Assembly: GCA_016800925.1 (NCBI GenBank)
Contig: JABCPU010000196.1
Span: 1 to 64,000, forward strand
DNA length: 64,000 nt
Direction: 5' to 3'
Source: Suillus spraguei
Lineage: Eukaryota > Basidiomycota > Agaricomycetes > Boletales > Suillaceae
Shown here: positions 1 to 9,424 of the stretch, piece by piece
How positions within the stretch are numbered: position 1 is the first letter of the stretch
Layout: each line of letters opens with the position of its first letter
Made by a program: the position numbers and the translations under genes
The notes under the pieces: model-generated
Databases searched by the model: none
What the model was told of the DNA's origin: nothing
What the model saw: only the letters and a program-made list of their open reading frames with translations

Positions 1-1269
1 TCCCCGGCGCATCGCTCCGATATCCTAAAAGGTATCATGATCATCCTACCGCGGGACACCCGGTAGATTCAAAACTGAGGAACTCGTCAAACGGGAAGCC
101 TGTGGCCTGCAATGGTCTTATATTCGGAAAATATGTTGAAGGTTGCGCCCTTTGTCAGCAAATGAAAACGGATACACACCCTGTTCGGCCCCCGCTCATG
201 CCTATTCCCTCGTTGGCTGTTCGCCCGTTCTCCCAGGTCTCTGTTGATCTTATCACTGACCTCCCCGTTTCTGGAGGCTTTGACAGTATCATGGTCGTGG
301 TAGACCATGGCCTTACGAAGGGGGTAATTATTATCCCTTGTTTGAAAACCATCACTTCAGAAGGTGTGGCTAAACTATTTTAAAACATGTTTACCGACGA
401 TTTGGACTCCATGACAAAGTCATCTCGGATCGAGGACCGCAATTCCTATCTCGCTTCTCGAAGGAACTTGCTCGACTTCTCGACTACGTCATCGCTCCAT
501 CTACGGCTTACCACCCACAGACTGATGGCCAAACTGAAAGGCTGAATCAAGAACTCGAAACATATCTACGCATTTATTGCCGCAACAATCCAGAAAACTG
601 GGTAGAACATCTACCAATCGCCGAATTCGTCCATAACCACCGAAAACACGATGCAAGGAAGCATCACCCTTCTATTGATGATGGGATACGAACCACGCGC
701 TATTCCTCACCTTATCCCTGATTCATCCGTACCCGCAGTAGAAGATCGAGTACGATCTCTGCAGAAGATAAGAGAAGAAGCAATCGCTTGCCATAACATT
801 GCAATACAGACAATGGCCGAACGATCCGAGGAGATAAGTACACCCCATGGAAGATCGGAGATAAGGTTTGGCTATCTGCCGCTAATCTGAGACTCAAACT
901 CCCGTCAAGGAAACTTGCCCCAAAGCGATACGGACCTTTCCCGATCATCGATGTCTTATCTCCTATCACGTTCATGCTCAAACTCCCTCCGCAATGGAAA
1001 ATCCACCCTACGTTCCACGCTTCTGTCTTATCGTCCTATAGCGAAACGGACGTACACGGCCCGAACTTCCCCGAACCACCACCTGACATTATGAAGAAGA
1101 AGAAGAATATGAAGTGGAAGCAATCCTTTCTCACAAAGGAACCGGCAATCGCTGACATATCTTGTTACCTGGAAAGGATATTCATCGGGAGATAACGAAT
1201 GGCTCCCAGAAAAGAACTTGAAGAACTCCGCCCGAATTTTGAATGCTTATAAGAAGCAACACGCCCTTT
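1..1269 (+). pseudogene. Ty3/gypsy pol fragment, copy 1: integrase and chromodomain
   Basis: This is the 3' part of a chromovirus pol gene, cut by the left window edge. It begins in the integrase zinc-binding region (residues like HDHP, then CALCQQMK near 150) and runs through the DDE core (VSVDLITDLP, VVVDHGL) to a chromodomain ending NAYKKQHAL. The coding sequence changes frame several times (for example near 382 and after 640) and cannot make one protein. The same sequence occurs, better preserved, at 61510-62790. In live elements the integrase inserts the cDNA and the chromodomain guides targeting to marked chromatin. The accessory ORF and a 3' LTR follow directly. Confidence 0.9.
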
Positions 1270-1327
1270 GATCATCCTCTAGTCAATCAACCCGCACTAG
1301 CACTTGATCAACTACAAACAACCCTCA

Positions 1328-2795
1328 ATGTCTTTCCCCACTGCATACATCACCCCTGTCACTGTTGCCAACAATGACTCTGACTCTGAAGCCGAACAAT
1401 ACGGAAATCTCACCACTGAAATCGATAACACCTCTTACATCGAAGCCGCCATCCTCTGCGAGGGACATGCCCTTGAAATCGAAAGAATTCTCACTGAACG
1501 AGGCGCTTTCCCCGCCTTACTCCTGTTAACATCATCCGCACCGCAGCGCTCATCGAAGTCACCGCCAAGGATATTACAGAAGCCACTTACCGACATCCGC
1601 TTCTTACATCTTCAAAAACGCATTCTGCTTACGCTATGTTGCTGTTTCCCAATTCTTTTAAAAATGACGTTGAAGAAGCTATTCATATCATTTCCGAACG
1701 TCGAGCAGGCGTTGCTCGACCTCCCTCTCCGCAGGAAGATACGCCACTTCCTATTCCAGCACCCTCATCTTCGCGTGTTTATTCTAGTCTTGACGCCTTT
1801 ACTGGCCTATATACTGCTGTCCAAGAGATCGGACAACTCACCAATGAGGTTGTCGAAACAATCCAGCAATCAGTCGCTGAAACCAGAGCGGCTAGAAATC
1901 TAGTAGAAGAAGCTGTCACCGACTTACAGCAAATGCAGTCGAACCTTGCATCTCCTAGAACACCATCTCCTATCGGACAATCAACTTCATCACTTCCTGT
2001 CACTACCTCTCTTGATTGCCCTGATTGGTTGTACGAACCCTGCACAGAGGAGCAGTGCGAGGCCGCTAAACTATTAGGTATCCCTGCCACCGAGTTGGTA
2101 ACACTCGGTCCTCGACTTCGTGACCTTCATATTCATCCCCCTATGACCATCCCATCATCATTCGGTCCTATGGATCCCGTCTCACCAGTCTTAGTGAAAG
2201 ACTTCGGTATCACTTCCCCTTCTTCATCAGCCGAACTTCTTACAATCGCTGAACGAGACATCACCCCGGATCTCCCTATGTCGGCATACACGTTATCCCC
2301 TGCCAGCAAGTGCAACTCAAGCATAACAACACCCTCGCCTTAAAACGTATGAGGAAGAATAAGGGAAAGAAGCGCGCCAGATCCATTAGTCCCACGCCCA
2401 TCATTTCTCCATCACCCTTACGCAAAGTTCACTCCAATCCTGACGAGAATATGAAATGCCGCGTCTGTGGATTGCTAGGACATCGTCAAAAGAATTGTGC
2501 AGAATATCAGTGCAAGATTTGCAGATATTGGTCACCCACTCACTTATCCATCTACTGTCCTAAATGAGTCGGACCTCCCCCCTTCGAGTTGACATGGAAG
2601 GACGAAGGATTTTATGACGCACTTCGTGCTTGGGAGAAACAGCTTGACGATGAACGTATGCAAGCAGAAAAGAGGAGAGACTCTAAACGACGCGCTGGTC
2701 TTGAAGAAGCTGAGTATATGAGGCGTGGATCGTTTGCTGATGAAGATTACGAGTTTAGTGATGACCCTGTTTACTATGCGAATCAAGATGAGTAA
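1328..2795 (+). pseudogene. Chromovirus accessory ORF with zinc knuckles, copy 1
   Basis: A second ORF lies between the chromodomain and the 3' LTR, where some gypsy elements carry env. It starts MSFPTAYITP, has an acidic N-terminal part, a helical middle (TAVQEIGQLT, VVETIQQSV), the motif YEPCTEEQ, a basic stretch and two zinc knuckles: CRVCGLLGHRQKNC and CKICRYWSPTHLSIYC. It ends in an acidic tail. There is no signal peptide or membrane segment, so it is not an envelope. Small indels near 1528 and 2300 and a TGA at 2565 break the frame. Related copies lie at 3840-4853 and from 62847. Its function is unknown; the knuckles suggest nucleic-acid binding. Confidence 0.8.
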
Positions 2796-2810
2796 AGTCG
2801 GTGACTTTAC
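2792..2810 (+). other. Hairpin at the accessory ORF stop, before the polypurine tract
   Basis: An 8-bp perfect inverted repeat (GTAAAGTC, loop GGT, GACTTTAC) contains the accessory ORF stop codon and lies just before the purine-rich AAAAAGGGGG that primes plus-strand DNA. Copy 2 keeps a 6-bp version at 4853-4867. Confidence 0.7.
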
Positions 2811-2827
2811 GTGTAAAAAGGGGGTAA

Positions 2828-3302
2828 TGTTACAATCATACGTGCCCCTATTCATTTTCTACTTCATTTACCTTGTATATTACGTAACATGACTCTGACT
2901 CATATGCTCAACGCATCTGTACTATAGTTGCCTTTCTTCTTTGGATACGCACTTACATTTCCCACACCTCTCTTGGTCCGTGCGCACATATTGGCCTATT
3001 TAAGCACGATGTACTTGTAGTAGATTCTTTACTTTAATCTTACTGGGTTTTACCTGGAATCTCCTTCGCTTAGGTCTCCAACCTAAGTCGTCTTGAATCG
3101 TCTCTAAGTCTAAGCACTCCTTAGCCTTAGTCTCTATTCTCGCGGATACTTCTTAGACTTGTCTTTGAAGCTTAACCCTTGATCGTACTCGGAACACATT
3201 CCTTGTACTTTCACCTTGTCCTCTTGTGGACATTGTAGGAACTCCCAGCAGACCGTCTGTGTCCTTTCACTGTCGCTGGTGATGCCACCCCAGTTCGTAA
3301 CA
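2828..3302 (+). repeat. LTR 1 of the chromovirus family (3' LTR of copy 1)
   Basis: A 475-bp LTR that begins TGTTAC and ends GTAACA, so the two ends are a 6-bp inverted repeat. It follows the polypurine tract GGGGGTAA. It holds a TATTTAAG promoter-like box near 2998 and pyrimidine-rich CTTAGTCT-type repeats. It is very similar to the LTRs at 4887-5363 and 56407-56881. Base 3303 is already integrase sequence of copy 2, so the LTR abuts another element. Confidence 0.93.
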
Positions 3303-3784
3303 AAAACATTGCAATGCAGATGATGGCCGAACGATCCCGAGGAGATAAATATACTCCATGGAAGATCGGAGATAAGGTCTGGCTATCTGCCGCTAACCTT
3401 AGACTCAAACTCCCATCAAGGAAACTTGCGCCAAAGCGATACGGACCCTTCCCGATCATCGATGTCTTATCACCCATCACATTCACACTTAAACTCCCTC
3501 CACAGTGGAAAATTCATCCCACGTTCCACGCTTCTGTCTTATTGTCCTATAGCGAAATGGATGTACACGGCCCAAACTTCCCCGAACCACCACCTGACAT
3601 CATCGAAGAAGAAGAAGAATACAAAGTAGAAGCAATTCTTTCCCACAAAGGAACTGGCATTCGCCGATGCTATCTTGTTTCTTGGAAAGGATACTCATTG
3701 GGAGATAATGAATGGCTCCCAGAAAAGAACTTGAAGAACTCCGCTCGAATCCTGAATGCTTATAAGAAGCAACACTCTCTCTGA
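3303..3784 (+). pseudogene. Ty3/gypsy pol fragment, copy 2: integrase end and chromodomain
   Basis: The reading frame opens mid-integrase directly after LTR 1 and stays open to the natural pol stop at 3782-3784. It covers the integrase C-terminal region (GDKVWLSAANL, FHASVL) and an intact-looking chromodomain ([18 protein letters not shown]). Everything upstream of this point (gag, protease, RT, integrase core) is missing, so it cannot act alone. Confidence 0.88.
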
Positions 3785-3839
3785 TTACTCTTCAGTCAAT
3801 CAAACCGCACCAGCACTTGATCAACTAACACTACTCCAA

Positions 3840-4853
3840 ATGTCTTTCCCCACTGCATACATCACCCCCGTCACTGTTGCCACCGAAATCGACAACACCT
3901 CCTACATTGAAGCCACCCTTCTATGTGAAGGACATGCTCTTGAAATTGAGAGAATCCTCACTGCAAGAGGCGCCTTCCCTGCCTTACTCCTCGTCAACAT
4001 CATTCGCACCGCCGCTCTCATCAAAGCTACTGCCAACGAAACCACAGAAATTATGTATCGTCAGCACCTCCTACATCCCGTTGGGCTATACGAACCTTGC
4101 ACAGAAGAACAGCATGAGGCCGCAAAACTATTAGGAGTTCCTGTCGCTGAGCTGGTAGTGCTCGGTCCTCGACTTCGAGACCTTCATATCCACCCTCCCA
4201 TGTCTATCCCGTCATCATTTGGTCCAATGGATCCTGTCTCGCCAGTCTTAGTAAAAGACTTTGGCATCACCTCTTCTTCTTCTTCCAATGAACTTCTTGT
4301 GGTTGCCGAATGAGGGACCACTCCTGATCTCCCCACATCCGCATACACGCTCACCAGTAAGCAACAGGCGCAACTCAGATGAGACAACGCCTTCGCCTTA
4401 AAACGCATGACACAACAGAAAGGGAAGAAGTGTGCTAGATCCACCAGCCCCAAACCCATTATTTCACCGTCACCATTACGCATGTCTACCTCTAACACTG
4501 ATGAAAACATGAAATGCCGATTCTGTGGCATCGTCGGGCATCAGCAAAAGAATTGCCTCAACTATCAGTGCCAAATCTGTCTACGACATGCTCCTACCCA
4601 TCTGTCTATCTACTGCCCTCAGCATCTTGGAGATCCCCCGTTTATGCTTACTTGGAAGGACAATGGATTTTATGATGCACTTCATAGGTGGGAGCAGTAT
4701 CTTATTAACCATCGATGGAGAAAAGCAGGTCGACGGGCGAGAACTGTTGCAGAAGAAGAGACGGCTTACATGTTAGGGGGAAGTGCCACTGATGAAGACA
4801 TCGCTAACTATGACGACTATGATCCCGTCTATGACGACAATAGGGATATTTAA
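3840..4853 (+). pseudogene. Chromovirus accessory ORF with zinc knuckles, copy 2 (internally deleted)
   Basis: This is the same accessory ORF as at 1328, shortened by two deletions: the acidic NNDSDSEAE segment and several hundred bases of the helical middle (the text jumps from TYRxHLL to GLYEPCTEEQ). A TGA at 4311-4313 stands where copies 1 and 3 have CGA, and another stop follows near 4380. The C-terminal part (4407-4853) is open and shows both knuckles clearly: CRFCGIVGHQQKNC (CX2CX4HX4C) and CQICLRHAPTHLSIYC (CX2CX6HX4C), then an acidic tail. It gives the best view of the family's C-terminus. Confidence 0.8.
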
Positions 4854-4886
4854 AAGTCGGTGACTTTCTATGTAACAAGGGGGTAA

Positions 4887-5363
4887 TGTTACAGTCGTAC
4901 GTGCCCCTATTCATTTTCTCTTTGTCTCCTTACTTGTATATTATGTCACATGACTCTGACTCATATGCTCAACGCATCTGTACTATAGCTGCCTTCCTTA
5001 TTTGAATACGCACTTACAATTCTCACGTCTCTCTTGGTACGTGCGCACATATTGGTCTATTTAAGCACATTGTACTTGTAGTAGATTCTTTACTTTAATC
5101 TTACTGGGTTTTACCTGGAACATCCTTCGCTTAGGTCTCCAACCTAAGTCGTCCTTGAATTGTCTCTAAGTCTAAGCACTCCTTAGTCTTAGTCTCTATT
5201 CTCGTAGAACCTCTCAGACTTATCTTTGAGGCTGAACCCTTGATCGTACTTGGAACGCGTTCCTTGTACTTTCACCTTGTCCTCCTCTGGACATTGTAGA
5301 ACTTCCCAGCAGACCGACTGTGTCTTTTCACTGTCGCTGGTGATGCCACCCCAGTTTGTAACA
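4887..5363 (+). repeat. LTR 2 of the chromovirus family (3' LTR of copy 2)
   Basis: A 477-bp LTR with the same TGTTAC and GTAACA ends as LTR 1, preceded by the polypurine tract AAGGGGGTAA. To its right is a short stretch that looks like the 3' end of a different gypsy element (coding-like DDAHP sequence, then GAGGGGGTAA), so this copy appears to have inserted near the end of an older element. Confidence 0.92.
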
Positions 5364-5422
5364 AACACGTAACATCAGACCTTCATACATTCGCGATGAC
5401 GCTCATCCTAGAGAGGGGGTAA

Positions 5423-5898
5423 TGTCATGAATTCCAAATACAAATCATTACTCTTTTCTCAATTTCCCTAAAGTGTCTAAACCCAGTGCTAAGACAAACC
5501 CTAACCCTATTGAAATTCCCATATCCGCTTCTATAACTGAACTTCCTGATGAAGATGAAGAGATCTTTTATGATGCTATCGGATAAGATAAGATAAGATA
5601 GTATCACATGATCTTAGAACCTTCTAGAATATGATGTCATAACAATGTCACAATTATCACATTGTATGATTCTCATTTCTATTTTATGATTGGCTAGTAG
5701 TTTCAATCTCAGTTTACATCTCAGTTTCAATATGTGTATATAGTTAGCTAGTTTCACTGTAGTAGTTCTTTAGTTCAAACCTCTTGTATCTACATAGTAG
5801 CAATCCAAGATGTCCTTGCTCCTCTCTCTTCTCTTGTGATAACCTTAGTTTGAGTCCTAGTTTTTGCCCTTGCGTCAATTCGTTTGTGGGTTGTGACA
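5423..5898 (+). repeat. Probable LTR of a second Ty3/gypsy family
   Basis: It begins TGTCATGA directly after a polypurine tract (GAGAGGGGGTAA, 5410-5422) and can be closed at TTGTGACA (5891-5898), giving 476 bp and a TGTCA/TGACA inverted end. It contains a TATATAG box near 5738 and a C/T-rich stretch. The right boundary is inferred from the inverted end and the typical length; no second copy is present to confirm it. Confidence 0.6.
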
Positions 5899-6021
5899 CT
5901 ATGGTAATGAAATATCTATTTAAAGCCACATGCTCTAGACATCATCCATCATTGACATAGTAGTTAGTAAGTTTTGAGTGCATATGGATCAAAGCCTGCA
6001 ATTGACAATTAGCTTGTAGCT

Positions 6022-6480
6022 CATGGCTTAATGCTCAACTGCCACATCCTGTACAGAGACCTGAGCCAAAATAATTTCATACTCTATGATAGTCAAGTGC
6101 ACTTTATTTATTTTGATCACACTAGGATCACCACTGACAGCCACAGCATTCAATCAGAGGGCACAGTAAGGTTAAAATTTTTGCTGCACACACATGACTG
6201 ATCACATTGTCTGAAGGGCACCAGGCCCTATATGTCAATTTGCCATCTGTGAGAAAGTCTCAATGACAATGAGAGCCAAGAGATGGTCTCTCATATAGTT
6301 GGTGATGACCTAGAATCACTATTCTACATCTTCATCAAATTTGCAACCATGTTTGATGGGCCATGCACCATGAAGAAAGACAAGGCCAAGAAGCCCATGT
6401 GGTATTAATACTGGCTTCTTATGGGTGAGAAGTCCTGGACTACAAAGCAAAGATATGTGCTCTCAAATCCTGGCAACATG
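6022..6480 (+). pseudogene. FunK1-type fungal protein kinase fossil
   Basis: Translating with stops gives the FunK1 landmarks in order: a catalytic-loop-like H..HILYRDLSQNN (6022-6090), IYFDH in place of the DFD/Y motif, KGTRPYMS for the GTxPFMA motif, and DDLESLFY (from 6305), followed by FDGP and a SWTTKQRY-like block. Several stops interrupt it and the N-terminal lobe is absent. FunK1 kinases are expanded in Agaricomycetes, and their roles are mostly unknown. The whole remnant lies in a stretch without any CpG. Confidence 0.6.
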
Positions 6481-7149
6481 TCACTAATGTCAAAAACAAT
6501 GTTGTTTTTCAAGTTATTTAGTCCAATTATTTAAGAGTGGCACCATTTAATTCTTGTAGCCGCCAAGGTTGCATGCAAGACAAATAGTCTTCCCTCTGGC
6601 ATATCTTAGAAGGACCTTGCTACACTCCTAGCATTGTCATCAAGAATAGCTCATTCTTAGGCGTAAACAACATGTCATTGGCTAGGGGTCCTCATTGCTC
6701 TGGATGTATCCAAATGAAAGTATGATATGTTTGTCTTATACATTCTGTTCTTGTATGTACCCTCATGTTTTCTTGTACAACTAGTTTGGTTTCTATGTGT
6801 AGAACATAATACTGGTAATATTATCAATGCTTTTATAGACTCACTTGTCTTCAAACACAACACTAATGGTAACAGCTACTTAGTCTAAAACTTAATTCAT
6901 CATATGTTCGAGTGGCAAGACAGATCATATATGAGTATAGTGTGAGTTGAGTTTTGTCAGTTATTGTCATGTCAGCTCCAGAGATGAGGACACTATGGAG
7001 GTTTATTAACTCATAAAAGGATAATATTAAGAACACATGCATACCAGCAAGTGCTTCCTTTAGAAGAATAGAACTTTGGTTCATAGGAAAGAAGTGAAAG
7101 AAGACAAAGATAAAGAAGAAGAGACTAAATGACTTGCTATGGATTTTTC
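6481..7149. other. No gene seen; AT-rich spacer
   Basis: Only short open frames with no recognisable motif on either strand. I see nothing to annotate. Confidence 0.5.
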
Positions 7150-7384
7150 ATATGAAGAGCTAAATCAACATCAGTATCTCCAGATGTATTACTAAGACTT
7201 GTATGTGCTGCATCACTCCCTCCTAATCCGCTACCTTAATCATCCTACTACTGGCACCCTGGTCATTTTAAGACTGAACAGTTAGTCAAACATGAAGCTT
7301 TGTGGCCTGCTTTGGCAGTATGTGGCTGGAAGTGCCTGCTAACAAATGAAGGTGAATACCCATCTCATAACTCCATTGACTATA
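7150..7384 (+). pseudogene. Degenerate gypsy pol relic with internal deletion
   Basis: Two separate parts of the chromovirus pol are fused here. ATGTATTACTAAGACTTGTA near 7183 matches the protease start at about 58724, and the following bases (HPTTG, LVKHEALWP, CQQMK-like) match the integrase zinc-binding region near 61550-61690. Everything between has been lost. The copy is much more decayed than those at the window ends. Confidence 0.6.
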
Positions 7385-8405
7385 CAGTACACTTTTTCAT
7401 AACGCATAATATCAGGACCCCTCCCAGGATATGCATTATCACCCCTTATGCATTACCAAGTTGTGTGACATATGTGACACATTGTGATGCCATGTGACCT
7501 CCCTCAAGAGTGTGACAGCTGAGAGCAATACAAAACATATCATTTTCTATTTACCGCCAAAGTACGAATCTATTGTTATCTGCTTTGCTCCGCAAATTTC
7601 CTCTCTGCGCACACAAGCCCTAAATGCCTGCAGCCGTTTTGAGAGATCAAATGAGAGCTTGAGTTCACCAAATTGAAGGCAAGCATCTTTGAGTTGCTGG
7701 CACAGCGTGAATACTTGCATGAAAGTGTACTCCGGTGTCGCGTTTTCCATCTTCGTCACCGTCCTCACTATCTGGATCCACCTCCATGATATCCCCCCTT
7801 TCAATTGCCATTTGTCTTCGAACTTCCTCGACAATCTTGTTGTCCCCACCTGGAAACTCGTAATCATGATCACCAACTTCCCTCTCTTCAACAGGGTCCA
7901 AAAGCTCTTTGATTGTGGGTGGCTCGCCAAAAATTCAGTTACAAGACTTCAGACCGCCAACTGAATCCATGAGTTCAATCTCAAGGGTTGTAACTTGGGT
8001 GGGTATCTTTGGACATGGGGGAATCCGGATCTTGAGGCCAGTTTGTTGAGATGCAGTAGTAGCTAGTGTACCAACAGCTTTGTGTGCAGTAGCTATGTCA
8101 CCCTTGGCATCCATAACTGCCTTCAAATTTGCAGGTCTTATTGGACATGCAAGAGGAGAACAAAGACAAATTTTGACACCGCTATGCACTTTAGATAGTC
8201 TAAACTACATTAGTATAGGTGCTGACAGTGACTGATGCTGACCCAAACATGGCCTCATAATGCATAAATCAGCCCAGAAGCTTATGCATTATGCGTTATG
8301 CATTTCGCATGCATATTGCCTGTGTCCCTCAACAGGACCCACCCAAAGGTGATGCATTATCAAAATTATGCATTATGGGGCCATGCATTATGAAAAAATG
8401 TACTG
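7385..8405. mobile_element. Pogo-like (Tc1/mariner superfamily) DNA transposon relic
   Basis: The ends form an inverted repeat: the left begins CAGTACACTTTTTCATAA and the right, read in reverse, CAGTACATTTTTTCATAA, with two differences in about 22 bases. A TA dinucleotide flanks each end (7383-7384 and 8406-8407), as expected for Tc1/mariner target duplication. Several copies of a GCATTATG/CATAATGC motif lie inside each end. The minus strand carries the C-terminal remnant of a transposase. At 1,021 bp it is too short for a full transposase, so it is internally deleted and not autonomous. Confidence 0.75.
7547..8189 (-). pseudogene. Pogo/CENP-B-type transposase, C-terminal remnant
   Basis: Two overlapping minus-strand frames together show the C-terminal pattern of fungal pogo-like transposases: a DPVEER..DYEFPGGD block, an acidic MEVDPDSEDGDE stretch, then a helical LCQQLKDACLQFG..L..RLQAFRA region and an end resembling the usual KQTTLDxFF (here KQITIDSYF). 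The DDE catalytic domain and DNA-binding domains are absent. The frame change between the blocks and the missing catalytic core make it a pseudogene. Confidence 0.6.
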
Positions 8406-8625
8406 TACTGTTGAATCATGTTAGGTCTGGTTCACTGTAACACTAAGCATGATGGTATTTATCAATAGGACTCAGATTTTATCTCTTGGACTAATTATCA
8501 TTATTTTGGCATTGTGATCTTATCATATGGCGAACTGATGCTGACGGCACTGAAGTGTTTGAAATTTTTCCAAACACAACTAAACCAAAAAAGGATTTGC
8601 TACAGTGCTATGAGGTGCTACAGCA

Positions 8626-8657
8626 CAATATGGTAGTAGCAACCAACTACCATATTG
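8626..8657. repeat. Perfect 11-bp hairpin
   Basis: CAATATGGTAG and CTACCATATTG form an 11-bp perfect inverted repeat with a 10-base loop. It may be a relic of a small foldback element; no other copy was noticed. Confidence 0.6.
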
Positions 8658-9424
8658 CCATTTTACTACAGAACTTTCTGTCGATACGGAGTGCTCTGGA
8701 GGAAAATCCAACCCACTGATGCTATTTCGTCTCTCACAGCTGCAACATGCAAGAAATTTTTATTCTACTTGGACAGTACATCATATATAAGTAGTCTACA
8801 TATGCCTTATTTTTTTTTGAAGTGAGTCGAGCAGTGCGTTGAGGTGTTTTGAACTTTTTGCACATTACATGCATGTTGCAGATTACTCGGAATGATAGTA
8901 CTTCAAGCAGTGACTGAATCGTCCTAGTAAATAATCATGACGTACTCCATCAGGGTCGTCAAGAACTCGGAAACTGTGACGAAGCTTTGATGTCACATGC
9001 TTGATTGCACAGTAGTTCACTATGCCTTGCAATTTCCTCGGCACTAAGCTGGACAAGCCTTGATGCATAGTGGAGAGAAAACTATGACTTTCAACTTCTG
9101 AATCTTGCGAAGGAATTGAATCCGAAAACTGAACTTAGAGGTTGGAACTTGATTGGTTTCGTCTGTGAACACAAGTACATGTCTCATCGTATCTCGGGAG
9201 CCAAGAATTGCAAGAAGTAGAATATGGTCCAACCACTTGCACTCTGTACTACAGTATACATCGAAGACGAAGGTCGGTGGGTCTTGTAATTTCAACTCAA
9301 ATTTCCTTGTTGTTCGGAACACTGGATGGATAGTATGTACCGGCACTACAAAAAATTAACAATGACTTCAAAAAACAAAATTGGGGTACCTGACAAGTGT
9401 TGTTCACCTAGATAGTTTCCCGTG
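8658..9424 (-). other. Unassigned region with two short minus-strand open frames
   Basis: Open frames at 9044-9346 and 8883-9068 overlap and could belong to one spliced or decayed gene, but I recognise no domain. The region lies just downstream of the stop of the DUF6533 gene and may partly be its 3' UTR. Confidence 0.3.

Noticed and set aside
2544..2855. Minus-strand frames starting MNRGTYDCN at LTR starts (also at 56434)
   Set aside because: They arise from the antisense of the shared LTR end and adjoining sequence; the same start recurs only because the LTR repeats.
8883..9346. Two overlapping minus-strand frames as a separate gene
   Set aside because: No domain recognised, and they lie just past the DUF6533 stop. 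Kept only as an unassigned region.
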